DNA from: Cliona cf. orientalis
Taxonomy: Eukaryota > Porifera > Demospongiae > Clionaida > Clionaidae
Direction: 5' to 3'
Assembly: GCA_963930775.1 (NCBI GenBank)
Contig: OZ005700.1
Location: 788,976-852,975, forward strand
Length of the DNA: 64,000 nt
The notes under the pieces were generated by a model, which worked only from the letters and a program-made list of their open reading frames with translations, had not been told where the DNA came from and searched no databases. Positions 12,501 to 21,754 of the stretch are shown here, one piece after another (the first letter of the stretch is position 1; every line of letters begins with the position of its first letter). The translations under genes and the position numbers were made by a program.

Positions 12501-13826
12501 AGGTGCCGCCCCCCCCCCCCCCCCCCCCCCACCCACGTGCAACGTATGATACATGGTCTTAGCTCTTTCTAGAACGTTTGACCTTTGGGAAGGGGCTTAC
12601 CCTATGCAGACAATGAAATCAAGTACATGGGCAAAAGTATCATTAAATTTGTAACCTTATAATATTAAATCATACCATCAATTCACTTCTCTTCTTTAGG
12701 AGTTTAGTCCGAGGACCGACCAATGGTAGCATTTCCTTCATGTCCTCTTCTTTCAACAGCAAAAAAGACTCTCCGTCTACCTCATGACCTCATAGTACCA
12801 TAGAGTATTATGAGTAAACAAAACTGGTGGTAGTCTTATAGCTAGCTATTATCAAGGGCTTATCGAGCCGCCGTAGGCGGCGAGAGGGCATGTAACCCGC
12901 GTAGTGCTAACGTAGACAGCGAAATCCTAATTGTTACTAAAAATAGCAAAACGTTCAAAGAACAAACTAGTATAGGCAATGTTTGTACCTGGTTTTATAG
13001 CGACCTACTTCCACGCTAAGCCTTTGTTGGCAGCACCGAAGATCCAGAAGGCAACACTAATCGTCGAGACAAGTGAAAACGAGGCTATACTCGAGTCGAT
13101 TAGAGACGGTGGCGGTGAAAAACAGCTCTGAGCAGACAAAACGCCATCACACGCTGTATCAGACTAAGCTGGGGTCATGAGACGTCGAAGGCCTTCATTC
13201 TAAGCTAGTCTTCAATACAACAAAACCAGAAGCTTACCCCATCGCTTCTGTCTCTGTCGTTGGGCGGTAAAGTGAACGGGAGCTTTACACTGCTGGAGAC
13301 TCAGACTCAGCTCAGTTTTGTTTCTGACACTTGGCAGCGTTGAAAACCGCCTAAAAGGACCATGATAGCCTCTCTTCTTTGTCAAATCTCGAAAAGAACG
13401 GGCTGATAAGCCATCAAACAAAATTTCATAGCTAGTCCAAAAAATCTATTTTTAGTAACATGTTGGATTTCGCCGTCTACGTACGTTACATGCCCTCTCG
13501 CCGCCTTACGGCGGCTCGATAAGCCCTTGCTATTATCATGAAACACTTGTTAGCTAATTGTACAATATATTATATCAGTTATTATTATTATCAACTCCGT
13601 GGTACGGGTGCACTCGTGGGGGTCACTTAAAATACCGCATCCACTTGCACCACTCAGTTATCCTTCCCGCAAATCCTCAAACCAGCCAGAGCTGACCGCA
13701 GTTTACTACATATACTTAGCACAATCATTATCATGTACCTTCAAGCGTCTGAACCACTTGTTCACTGAAGTTATTACTCCTGAGCCATTCAGAGAACTCG
13801 GATACTGTCTTGCTCGCAAAACTCAT
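544..13826 (-). CDS. SAMD3-like SAM-domain protein, split by transposons, with an in-frame stop (probable pseudogene)
   Basis: Ten exons join in frame to 512 codons: 13826-13739, 12788-12676, 12443-12357, 12239-12177, 2728-2684, 2630-2337, 1784-1551, 1496-1380, 1227-1033 and 846-544. Exons 1-2 encode a complete SAM domain (SEFSEWLRSNNFSEQ, then DGESFLLLKEEDMKEML and VGPRTKLLKK). Exons 3-5 are Ser-rich, acidic, then Pro/Lys-rich. Exons 6-10 carry the C-terminal region of the multicopy animal proteins annotated SAMD3-like (EYNHVG..VIKKWKFL, GFKSRMAYFRKP, TFAGRRQSL, PCLIVLGE, YAFNLHYP). Role unknown; SAM domains mediate protein-protein contacts. Intron 4 holds an 8.3-kb transposon, intron 1 a 677-bp MITE, and intron 6 a palindrome. 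A TAG interrupts exon 6 (codon 216) inside the conserved block although all phases fit. So this is a recently inactivated gene, a readthrough gene, or contains an assembly error. Such genes are repeat-associated in many animals, so it may itself be part of a mobile unit. Confidence 0.72.
1808..1923. repeat. Palindromic fold-back element with CTCGGG-type core
   Basis: Two ~42-bp arms (gataaactatggttgccca at left, its complement tgggcaaacatagtttatc at right) surround a GC-rich core with ctcgaggg and cccgagagcg. It lies in intron 6 of the SAMD3-like gene. No reading frame. Two other palindromes in the window share this layout but not the arm sequence. Confidence 0.75.
2379..2381 (-). other. In-frame TAG inside exon 6 of the SAMD3-like gene
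   Basis: On the minus strand the codons read EYNHVGQ, TAG, VIKKWKFLDTGGGC, then donor GTAAGT at 2336. Relatives have one ordinary residue at this position, so spacing is normal and only the codon is abnormal. No splice choice that I can see removes it while keeping the conserved flanks. Confidence 0.7.
2729..3667. other. Left part of SAMD3-like intron 4
   Basis: AT-rich intron sequence up to the transposon insertion site. It holds a short direct repeat of gtgcgatatta with ttagggtgtac at about 3125-3182. No exon or RNA gene is recognised. Short open frames here look random. Confidence 0.5.
3674..4558 (+). repeat. Left long terminal inverted repeat with promoter and exon 1
   Basis: This 885-bp arm matches the right arm inverted almost perfectly. 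It includes AT-rich outer sequence, a GC-rich stretch with cacgtgac near 4252 that may be promoter, and the first coding exon of the HECT gene (ATG at 4329). Homology stops after actcaacc at 4558, just before the exon 1 donor. Confidence 0.85.
4329..8457 (+). CDS. Transposon-borne HECT-type E3 ubiquitin ligase with SUMO-interacting motif
   Basis: Nine exons (4329-4561, 4702-5167, 5226-5278, 5328-5384, 5846-5998, 6120-6230, 6642-7152, 7630-8035, 8216-8457) join in frame to 743 aa. Residues 1-77 are a Ser/Thr/Ala-rich leader encoded in the terminal repeat. Residues ~100-235 form a conserved N-terminal region ending in Asp/Glu. A Ser-rich linker leads to VDLIDLT (324-330), a textbook SUMO-interacting motif followed by acidic/Ser residues. 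The HECT domain runs from ~415 to 743: FIGESAEDEGGPRREFF, LIQGGQAP, KLGDILEFVSGASKIPP, catalytic Cys708 in LPKASTCDVSI, and the usual terminal GFGNV. It is closest to the G2E3-like HECT proteins scattered through animal genomes. It should transfer ubiquitin from E2 to substrate; the SIM suggests SUMOylated targets. Substrate and role in transposition are unknown. The smallest exons are the least certain. Confidence 0.85.
6310..6529. mobile_element. MITE with CCGTATTTC termini, TA target duplication
   Basis: The ends CCGTATTTCTTCTAAAAATT and its complement flank 220 bp, bordered by TA on both sides. It lies in intron 6 of the HECT gene. The sub-terminal part repeats gccgaatwattagaag. TA duplication suggests a mariner/pogo-type mobiliser. 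No coding frame. Confidence 0.8.
7307..7472. mobile_element. Short MITE with CAGTGTTTCCCCC / GGGGGAATCCCTG ends
   Basis: Imperfect inverted ends of ~14 bp with CAG...CTG termini, hAT-like in appearance, flanked by tacatg on both sides. Because tacatg is a local microsatellite here, the duplication is not proof. It lies in intron 7 of the HECT gene. Confidence 0.5.
8581..10226 (-). CDS. Integrase-like DDE transposase
   Basis: Two exons, 10226-9997 and 9739-8581, join in frame (CC|A) to 462 aa. Residues 1-76 are the terminal-repeat leader, nearly the same as that of the HECT protein. The junction then gives QGRPRKD, an AT-hook-like GRP core, and a helix-turn-helix (KWNKIASILEISRATLYRRL, ~100-119). 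The integrase core has the acidic triad at Asp209 (VWHLDGNHK), Asp266 (RTDHGGEN) and Glu301 (NERIERLW), with 34 residues between the second Asp and Glu. This matches the metazoan repeat-associated integrase-core proteins with WHxDGNHKLIRW. It should cut and join the ends of the surrounding element. The frame is intact, so the element may be active or recently active. It is convergent with the HECT gene; stop codons are 124 bp apart. Confidence 0.88.
10339..10386. mobile_element. 48-bp hairpin insertion (CTAGTCTCGTCCCCAGACCCC) with 7-bp duplication
   Basis: A near-perfect palindrome beginning CTAGTCTCGTCCCC and ending in its complement is flanked by CCTTGCG on both sides (10332-10338 and 10387-10393). 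The left terminal repeat keeps the empty site (single ccttg copy). The same terminal motif recurs at 17635-17982 and near 30752-30806. Confidence 0.75.
10670..11681. mobile_element. TTAA-flanked nested element, 1012 bp
   Basis: Inverted ends of 27 bp with one mismatch (GGTACCATTAAATTGCGTGG at left) are flanked by TTAA at 10666-10669 and 11682-11685. The left terminal repeat has the empty site. It is rich in CACGCCC/GGGCGTG and CCGGAAG words and has a run of ~21 T at about 11415. A minus-strand frame (11623-10955, 222 codons) has a hydrophobic segment but matches nothing I know. TTAA duplication is used by piggyBac, Kolobok and Sola3; the termini do not let me choose. Confidence 0.82.
12034..12157. 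repeat. Palindromic fold-back element with CTCGGGC core
   Basis: Arms agttatatcacg ... cgtgatataact, with inner arms gatctatg/catagatc and attgcac/gtgcaat, enclose cagccctcgggcgc / gcgccctcgggcttcgg. It lies in intron 4 of the SAMD3-like gene, right of the transposon. It is built like the 1808 and 59321 palindromes. Confidence 0.72.
12853..13529. mobile_element. MITE with CAAGGGCTTATCGAGCCGCC termini and 7-bp duplication
   Basis: Terminal inverted repeats of ~45 bp start CAAGGGCTTATCGAGCCGCC; each is itself partly palindromic (gccgccgtaggcggc). They are flanked by CTATTAT (12846-12852 and 13530-13536). The 677-bp body has no convincing gene. It separates the two exons of the SAM domain. A 42-bp relic of the family is at 56357-56398. 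Confidence 0.82.
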
Positions 13827-13997
13827 CTTCACCTCGGTGGACGTTCAAACAAACTAGGCAGCAGCTGCTCTAGGGCTACGGGAGCGCGCGCTTTGCATGC
13901 ATGCATGCAGCGCGCGCGCATGAATCTGTAGTAGTATGTACTATGTTAGCCGGCTAGCTATGAGCTCAAATAATAGAGATAGCGGCTAGTTATCATC
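13827..13997. promoter_or_regulatory. 171-bp divergent promoter with GC palindrome
   Basis: The start codons of the SAMD3-like gene (13826, minus) and the zinc-finger/transposase-like gene (13998, plus) face away from each other across this gap, so it should hold both promoters. At 13882-13919 lies gcgcgcgc, ttt, (gcat)3-type sequence and gcgcgcgcgc, a palindrome of alternating purine-pyrimidine that could form Z-DNA or a cruciform. Confidence 0.6.
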
Positions 13998-16900
13998 ATG
14001 GTCATGTACGTTTGCACCATTTGCAACCTCTTCTCTCGTAGAAGCTTTTCTGCTGTCCTGCGACACATCGGAAACACCCAACGCTTCGACCCAAATCTAA
14101 CCATTCGCTGTGGAATAGAGTCCTGTGTGGAGGTGTACAAAAATTACGAATCGTTTCGGTCTCATGTATATCGAAAGCACAGAAAAGTGCTATTCACGAC
14201 AGAGAGTGGCGATGACACTCCAGGTTGTGACGGCGATCTTAGTGGTAGCGACGATCCCCCAGGATGTACGCGTACGGAATCCTTGCCGGAGGTTGACTTG
14301 CCTACTCTACCAACTCCACAGGAACCCCTTCAACACATGGCCGCTAAGTTTTTGTTGAAGGTTAGGGAAGAGTACAAGTTACCTCTAACCACAGTGGAGA
14401 AGCTGGTGGGAGACTTCAAAGGTAGTGGTTAGTTAATTAAAATTAATTATGAATTTCACCACAAAATATGCCATTGATAGGATTATGGACTATGGCGATT
14501 GATGAATTCACGACTAAAGTTTCTCAGAGGCTTTCATCAATGTCGGAGTGTAGCTCTTTGCAAGTAGGGGAAATCGTTGACAATCTTGCAGATGTATCCC
14601 CTTTCACTGGACTTGAAACCAGCTATCTCCAGTCTCGATATTTATGCCCAGCACTTCCATTTGTTGGTAATAATAATGATGTTAACCGAGGCTAATCCAT
14701 AGTACCGTAGAATCCCGCGATTACGCCCCCCCCTTTGTGCATGCTAGGATTGGGCAAAAGTGGGGAGGGGGCTTATACGCGGGATCCTTACATTTCTGTG
14801 TGACGACCATTACCGACCGTCGAATGCCACGTGGGCGCGCGATCTCTGTACTTTCGCTGGCTGTTTGGTGGGCAAAACTCGAGAAAAACGATAAAGTAAG
14901 ACATAATATGACACAAATAGCTAGTTTGCTGGCTGTAGCTACTGTTTTTGTTGATTTATGGGCTCCATTTTACAGTCAGGGAGGGGGGGGGCTTATATGC
15001 GAGACAAAAGTACCTATGCAGGAACTTGAGCTAAAAATTGAGGGGGGGCTTATGCGCGAGGGGGGGCGTAATCGCGGGATTCTACGGTACTAGTATCAGT
15101 GTTTTCAATTAATATGTAATAGAATCCAGTTGAGCGTGTTCTTGGGCAGAATAACTGTGTGGAGAATGGGAGGGCAGCTGCTACAAGGCGAGACTACTGC
15201 TATGATGTTCCCCTATTAGAATCACTACAATGCCAGCTACGATCTGAGACTGTCCGTGATCAGGTATAATAATACATGTATGTGTGTACAATTAACTAAT
15301 TTTATCATGGACATCTAAAAGGTTATGAATTCTCATAACCTTAATGGTGATTTGATGGGTGACTTCTGCGATGGTGCCAACTATGCCCAGTCAGAGTTGT
15401 TTCTTCAGGATCCATGTGCTCTACAGATCCAACTTTATTATGATGAGGTGGAGGTAACCAACCCAATTGGTTCAAAAGTGAACATTCATAAGCTAGGTAT
15501 GGATTACTTTGTTTATCAGGGGCCTGTGAATGCCTCCCATAATGCTCCGGCCCATGATTATCATTCTAACAATACACACTTAATCTCTATACAGCGTGGT
15601 TTACTAAATTTTTTCACATGTATAAATCTAGCCCTGCCAATGCAGATACTTTATTAAGTTATTATTATAGGATTGGTATTGTAGAGACTGTAAAGACTGT
15701 AATTCATTATTGTTGTAATACTTAGTGTTATTAGTTTTGTACGCATGCGTAGTTGTTAGTTCGAACGTTAAACTGGCCGGACTCTTTGTTCTTGTTCTTT
15801 TGTGTAGGTACCTTTTATAATGTGTATGCGGCGCCGTGCGCCAATCTATTACGTATGTGTACTTTGTGTATTGTATTATTCTACATGCATGTTCAGTCAG
15901 TATTGTGTATCTGGAACTGCCGTTGTTCTTGAATGAGAAATATTCACAGTTATTACAGGTATATTATACCCTTGGAAACTTGGATCCCAAACTGCGTTCC
16001 ACTCTCAAAAGCATACACCTGCTCAGTGTAGCCAAGTACGAGGTCATCAAGAAGCATGGATTTGAGGAATTTCTTTCCCCTATTGTTAAAGATATACAAA
16101 AGCTTGAATCAGTATGTTAAATATGATATTAAATCATCGATAATAATTATAAAATTATTATACAATAAACAGGATGAAGGTGTCATACTTGAGATTGACG
16201 GGGAGGAAGTAGCAATGCGTGGCACTCTCACAGTTTTTTCTGCCGATAATCTTGCTGCCTGGGCAATAGGTGGCTTTAAAGCATTATCGTCAGCTTTTCG
16301 CAGGTGTCAATATTGTATGGTTATCGAAGCTGAATTACAGAATAAGGTACACGTATATTAAACACAAATCTGCATACAATACTAAAATCATCCATAGTTC
16401 ACGGAAGCAGAAGTGCAGCTTAGGACAAGAGACATCTATGAGGCACATTGTCTTGGCCTTTGTGGTCCTCTTCGTGGTCACTTCTCAACGACGTATGGTA
16501 TGACCAATAATTCGGTTCTCAACCAGTGCCGATATTTTCATGTAACCCATGGTCTTGTTCCCGACATCATGCATGACATCCTTGAAGGTACATTATTATA
16601 ATTAGCAAGACTTAGTATAGTTTAGCTATAATATAGGCATATCCCTACCTCCAGGATCACTCAAACTCAACGTGAAGCTCCTCCTTCACCAATACATATT
16701 CAGTGCGAAGCTTTTTTCGCTGGATTTCCTGAATAAGAAAGTGTCATCCTTTAATTTAGGAAATGATTCCAAAAATAAGCCATCACATATTAGCAAAAAT
16801 CACCTAAAACAAGGTGGTGAGCTGAAACAGTCTGGTGAGTACAATGAGTCATTAACATGTATAGCGGGTAATTTAGGCGAGCACTAAAACTTAATGGCTC

Positions 16901-18784
16901 TCACTTGGCATTGGTGTATTATGGTATTACTGGTATTCAAACTTGGCGACCTAAATGCTAAACACCATAGGTGCGCATACAGTGATCATGAGTAATTCTT
17001 ATGTTACTGAATAAAAGCAGGCCCGTAGGCAGGGGGGTGCATGTGCACCCCCCTTTTTTCAGCTAAATAATTGCATGTCATTTCACAGAAGTTCTTAATT
17101 GCATGAGCAATAGACTGAGGCATGCTATCCTCTCTATTAGCTTGACAAAACCACACTTAGTGCAGCTATATATTATTAACAAATCAATAAGCAATTGTGA
17201 CCAATACATGCATAGTAGCTAAATCCATACACATGTGCACCCCCCTTTAAAAAAAGTCTGGCTGTATTCGGGCCTGAAAAGCCTCGGTGAAGTTTCCCGC
17301 TATAGGGTATTCAACTAAATTCAATGCAATCACAATAAAATTTGAATTGCAGCTACACAGATGTGGTGCTTGGCAAGGTATCTACCTCTGATAATCGGTG
17401 ATCAAGTACCTGAAGATGATCCCTATTGGGAAAATTTTCTGACACATCTTTCAATACTTGATTATCTATTTGCACCAATCTGCACTAATGCAGTAGCAGA
17501 CTATGTCGCTATGTTGACAGAGGATTACCTGGTTGATTTCAAGAAACTTTATCCAGATAGAGCCCTCACACCCAAGATGCACTTCATGATTCACTTACCA
17601 ACCTGGATGAAACGGTGATAATAACAATAGGCAATAGTCTCGTGCCCAGCCACCTTTCATGCACATGGAGAGAAGCAGGGGTCTGGACAAACGTGTATAG
17701 GGCCCGTGTCGCCGAGGAATGTATGATGTATTTCTGGTACATGTGCGTGAATGAGAAACGCGAATAAAGTAACATTCCATTGGGTACCAAGGGTTAATAA
17801 TGTGTATAAACGCGCACAATGATTAATTTGCATTCCGTTCATGCCTGAGCAGTCATGTGACTTGATCTGTGCATCTGATTGGCACGCATTGTACGTTGCA
17901 CGGGCAACACGGGCCCTATATATACACGTTTGTCCATACCCCTTCTCTTTGCGTGCGTGAAAGGGGGCTGGGCACGAGACTAATTAAATAGGCAGTTGTA
18001 TCTCATTCTTGTTGTTTGGTGGATCTGAATCAGAAAGTAGAAATTAATTAATGTCGATATTCTATATTTAGGTGTGGACCACTGAGTAGAGTTTGGTGCA
18101 TGAGATTTGAGGCCAAACACTCATATTTCAAGCACATTGCTAGGGTAATTGGAAATTTCAAGAATATTCCCAAGACAATGGCTTTACGACATCAACATTT
18201 TATGTGTTATCAACTGATTGGAAATACTTATTTAAAACCAAGTCCCGCCTACCATGGAGGTAATGCTACAACTACTACAATAATAATCCAATATCACACT
18301 GTATTTGCAGGTAAACCAGTTAAGGTGGCTGCCGTTTCCGATTATGCACTACACATTAAACTTGCTGCTATGGAACTCAGTGATGATTCTGTTTTGCAAA
18401 GGTACATTACTGTACGTACACACCTCTGATATAATATCATCAAGGTATTTGCTGCACAGAGTACGGTGTGTGGAACTACATGGAACCGCATACACCAGGA
18501 AGGCTGTTGTCGTGTACAAGCACATAGACGACACGCCAGTTTTTGGTGAAATTATGGATATTTTTGTCACTCCAGTAGGAGAATGTTTATTTATTCTCAG
18601 ATTGTTACTTACAGTGGGTTTGTGTGCTCACTTTCATTCTTATGAAGTGGCATACTCCAGCGACATAGTAGTCTCAAGGCAACATGAATTTGTTGATCAC
18701 TATCCATTGCATATTGTTAAACTTCATTCTGAACATGCAGGCTTTATTAGGCTGAAATATCATATTATTATCTGCAGTGATTAA
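13998..18784 (+). CDS. Zinc-finger, transposase-like protein of a repeat-associated family
   Basis: Thirteen exons (13998-14421, 14481-14666, 15130-15263, 15322-15496, 15808-15821, 15959-16111, 16173-16346, 16398-16587, 16655-16834, 17353-17614, 18072-18259, 18311-18401, 18445-18784) join in frame to 836 aa without a stop. The 14-bp exon is the weakest. The N terminus has two C2H2-like fingers (CTICNLF...H; CGIESCVEVYKNYESFRSHVYRKH without the middle would be C-x4-C-x12-H-x4-H). Then come DFCDGANYAQSELF, LQIQLYYDEVEVTNPIGS, VYYTLGNLDP, SADNLAAWAIGGF with CQYC, PDIMHDILEG, and MRFEAKHSYFK. The MHD[IL]LEG and FE[AS]KHxYFK blocks recur in multicopy uncharacterised animal proteins. I think it is a transposase or derivative but cannot place a DDE triad or superfamily. 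Introns contain three MITEs. Confidence 0.68.
14705..15087. mobile_element. MITE with CCGTAGAATCCCGCGATTAC termini, TA duplication
   Basis: Inverted ends CCGTAGAATCCCGCGATTAC / complement of ~30 bp, flanked by TA (14703-14704, 15088-15089); 383 bp, in intron 2 of the transposase-like gene. Interior has repeated ggggggcttatrcgcg. It shares the TA-CCGTA start with the 6310 MITE. Confidence 0.82.
17018..17276. mobile_element. MITE with CAGGCCCG termini
   Basis: Begins CAGGCCCGTAGGCAGGGGGG and ends cgggcctg, with sub-terminal inverted tgcacccccc/ggggggtgca. Flanked by aaaag on both sides. It lies in intron 9 of the transposase-like gene. No coding frame. Confidence 0.65.
17635..17982. mobile_element. 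MITE with TAGTCTCGTGCCCAGCC termini
   Basis: Ends tagtctcgtgcccagcc ... ggctgggcacgagacta, ~348 bp, with inner inverted segments around gggcccgtg/cacgggccc. It lies in intron 10 of the transposase-like gene. The terminal word resembles the 48-bp hairpin at 10339. Confidence 0.75.
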
Positions 18785-19309
18785 AAAATTAATAATTATT
18801 AATTTATGTTAATTATTGCATGTTGTTTAACTGGGTGCCCAATTATTATATTAATTTTTGTTTGTCACAATGAAAATTTAATAATCATCGGGTTAATGGT
18901 CTTATTCACTACAAATTTATGTAGTGAAAATTTCAGTTCGTAGTGAGCATCACTACAAATCTATTTCCCTAATAGTACAGATCGAACGAATCCCTTCTCT
19001 CTAGCTACGTTACTCTTGCCTAAAAGAACTTAACAGCACTAGTATAGCTTTAATAGCTTTGGTATACCAATATGCACGGGTACGGTGCCCATGGTCGTCA
19101 AATAGTTCTCGCTCCGATGGCCCAGACTCCACCCCCAACTCTGGCAATTAACATGACACGCCCAATATTAAATTTTGAATATTTCTATCCAATTAAGCGA
19201 ATGGGTATGCCGCGCGGCCATCGTCGGCCATCGGCGGCCAGGCCGCGCGGCTTCCGTCGGCCAGGCCGCGTCGGCTGACCCTTCTCGGCCACCGTATTTT
19301 TTTACAGTG
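18785..19309. other. Intergenic; short palindromes and GC-rich minisatellite
   Basis: AT-rich downstream DNA with cactacaaatttatgtagtg at ~18908, then at ~19205-19300 a GC-rich minisatellite built on cggccatcg / ggccaggccgcg units, very different in composition from its surroundings. No gene recognised. Confidence 0.6.
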
Positions 19310-19310
19310 T

Positions 19311-19412
19311 GTCTCTCAGCCTCTCCTATACGCCACGCCCTGGACACGTTTTAATCATAGGGGTCAACCCCTGTTGGTAGAGACGTGGATGTTGAATCTG
19401 AAATATTTGGGG
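19311..19412 (-). pseudogene. Inverted fragment of CCP5-like exon 3
   Basis: On the minus strand this reads ccccaaatatttcag then attcaacatcc, a ~20-bp gap, and cgtctctaccaacaggggtt onward, matching the intron 2/exon 3 junction of the CCP5-like gene at ~25225-25350 in opposite orientation. A TAG replaces the TGG codon after GRGV. It stops exactly where the duplicated Ig-gene unit begins. Confidence 0.82.
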
Positions 19413-21010
19413 GACAAATTATGTGTAGCTATACGGTAATGTCATCATGAGTACAAAAAAAGCCTGAGAGTTGACTCATGGCATTCAGAATTTGTGTACT
19501 TGATCACTGGTCTCAGATTTATCCCGATTTTTGCAGTGATGAAGTTTATTCAGCTTCAGAGAATACTCAATATCATAGCTTTTGCTCTATTTGCTCCTGC
19601 TACATCACTGACTACAAAGAGTAGGACATTTTGATATAGATAGCTATCTGGCTGCAGAATTAAACATGTATGCATGATTACGATTAAATTTATTGCAGAT
19701 ATCCTGGGAAATCAAGGATCTTCAGTTGATCTGACATTCCGAGCTCCCCTGGGGATTGACGCATCTCACATCAGCTGCGAATGGAGACACGATGGAAATG
19801 TAATGACGATTGATGGAAGCAAATATGCCCAACCTGCAGCTAGAAGCCTGAGGATCACCAATATTGCAGGAGATGATGAAGGGGACTATTCTTGTCATTA
19901 CTACTATAATCAGCTACCATATTCAGGCACTGTTGCCCGCATAAATGTCATAGGTAATAATGTAAGGGGCATGCAGTTGTGCCCCTTTGTCACATACATG
20001 TATACCAACTGACTACATTTATTTATTACATAAATAGGTGCGGCCACATTTGCTCAGTCGCATGAGAATTTAACGGCATCCGCTGGTGATGCAGTTCAGT
20101 TTGACACAAGAGTCACTTTTGTGGGAGGAGGAGCACAACAAAGAAAGCAAACTGTAAATTTGCTTCAGGTATTCAAAGATGGACGGCAGCTCTACCGATG
20201 TCGCAACTGGAGTAGATATGCAGCATCACTATGTACAACTGAAGGAAGATTTGCCGTTACCATGCAAGGGGCAGACAAGTTTGACTTCTACCTGTCAATG
20301 AGCAATGTTAGCGTAAATGACAGTGGAAGCTATGTGGCTAAATTAGAGGTTATTCACCCTGAGATAGGGAGCTATTCATCAATCCAAAAGATATTTACTC
20401 TCACAGTGGAAGCGGTGAATGGTGAGAGTTTGAATGATAATAATATTATAATTATTTGTGTATGATAATATTATTATAATATTATAGTTGAGATACCAGA
20501 GCTAGATGAAGGAAGTTTTCAGCTGTGTATTTGTCCTTTCTTTCTCAGTGATTGCTTAGCTCTTGCAGTAAGTAAATTAACACTGAGTTAGTAATTATTA
20601 TTTGTTGCATATTTTTTGCAGGTTGATTCACAAAAGGGAATGCAGTTGGAAAGTGAGATAAGGTCTGAAATTGTTCGGAATGTGAGGAAGCACTGCCCTC
20701 AATGCATCAGTAACTCCTCTGTGGAGCTCATTGAGCCAGGGCAGCTGAGGTGCAGTGAGACAGCAGCAAGGCTAATATACAGGAGCACTATTGAAGCAGC
20801 TGGTTCACACAATGCCTCGGAAATTGTTGGAGTCATTGAGGAATGGGTGACCAGCACTGGGCCTGGTGAAGCTACTCTACACCTCTGGCCATTTGTCATG
20901 GATTTAGACAGTCGTTGTCCTGTCTCCATCAAGTCATTGAGCTCACCTTATCCTACTCTTGGTGCTAATGAAGATCAAGTTCAAGCTTCAAGGGTCAAAG
21001 AGTACCTAGA
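19413..21010 (+). repeat. Duplicated unit, copy A
   Basis: From gacaaattatgtgta to about cctagaatct this segment is nearly identical, introns included, to 22588-24182. Offset between the copies is 3173 bp over most of the unit. High identity in introns points to a recent duplication or gene conversion. Confidence 0.88.
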
Positions 21011-21047
21011 ATCTAATTTCACTGGTGAGGTGCTAATTATCACCTAG
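19539..21047 (+). CDS. Secreted two-Ig-domain protein, copy A
   Basis: Five exons (19539-19620, 19699-19953, 20038-20421, 20488-20567, 20622-21047) give 408 aa. Exon 1 is a signal peptide (MKFIQLQRILNIIAFALFAP). Exon 2 is a V-like Ig domain (CEW...DEGDYSC). Exon 3 is a second Ig-like domain whose F strand reads DSGSYVAKLEV, with no cysteine; it has a local Cys pair instead (CRNWSRYAASLC). Exons 4-5 encode a cysteine-containing C-terminal region (LCICPFFLSDC, CPQCISNSS, LRCSETAARLIYR, SRCPVSI) that I do not recognise. No membrane segment is seen, so it should be secreted. The Ig pair is homologous to the receptors at 50-64 kb. Function is unknown; a recognition or adhesion ligand is possible. 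Confidence 0.8.
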
Positions 21048-21330
21048 CAACGGTGGTTCAGTGGGCTGGAATGCCAAGGCTTTGTAGTGGCTTATCAAAA
21101 AACTAATGAATAAAGGATGCATAATATTATTATTGTAAAGCCACAGGGGAGGCCAAACAAAATAAATTATTACACATGCTACAACCAACCTCCCTGTTCC
21201 ACTTGAACTGAAGTGTAAGAAGATGGCTATTTGCTCCCAGCTCTGGCTGCAATTATCACACAAAGCTTCGATCAACACAGTTGAATAGATGCACAATCAT
21301 GAATGTCATAACATTATTATAGCTAATAAT

Positions 21331-21745
21331 AACTAGAGCTCTGTAGAGCACATACCCCGCGCGCCCTGCAGCCACTGTAGCGTAGTATTGCAACACTCTG
21401 CTGCATAGCTGTTCTATTACTTGACGACCCTTTCCAACACAGAGCTTGCGCATGCGCAGTCGCATCAGCAAACTTGTTTGCTTAAAAGTAGGCGTGGTCA
21501 ATAAACCACAGGCATGCAGAACAGAAAATGCACGATTTGTAGCACTAGTAAGCCTTTTCGAGCAATTCGAGGCGTGTACAAACCAGTTTTTCACCGATAT
21601 CTACTGATTGGTTATGCTTATAGCAAGCACAGATGCCTAGAACGCGAGATCTGGCGATTTTCATGCCGACAACGACGACAACGACAACGACGACAGACAG
21701 ACAAACCGATTGCTTTACCCCTTGCGCATGCGCGCGGGGTAATAA
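21331..21745. mobile_element. CGACAA-tailed MITE, copy a
   Basis: Starts aactagagctctgtagagca then cataccccgcgcgc, and ends with a (cgacaa)-like microsatellite, ccgattgctttacccc and ttgcgcatgcgcgcggggtaa. Short inverted ends are ataccccgcgcgc / gcgcgcggggtaa. Related copies are at 32113 and 33128. It truncates the EndoU pseudogene at its right edge. Confidence 0.78.
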
Positions 21746-21754
21746 TAATATCTT

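Noticed and set aside
21660..21710. CRISPR-like array from the CGACAA repeats
   Set aside because: Units are 3-6 bp microsatellite inside a MITE, in an animal genome; no spacer-repeat structure.
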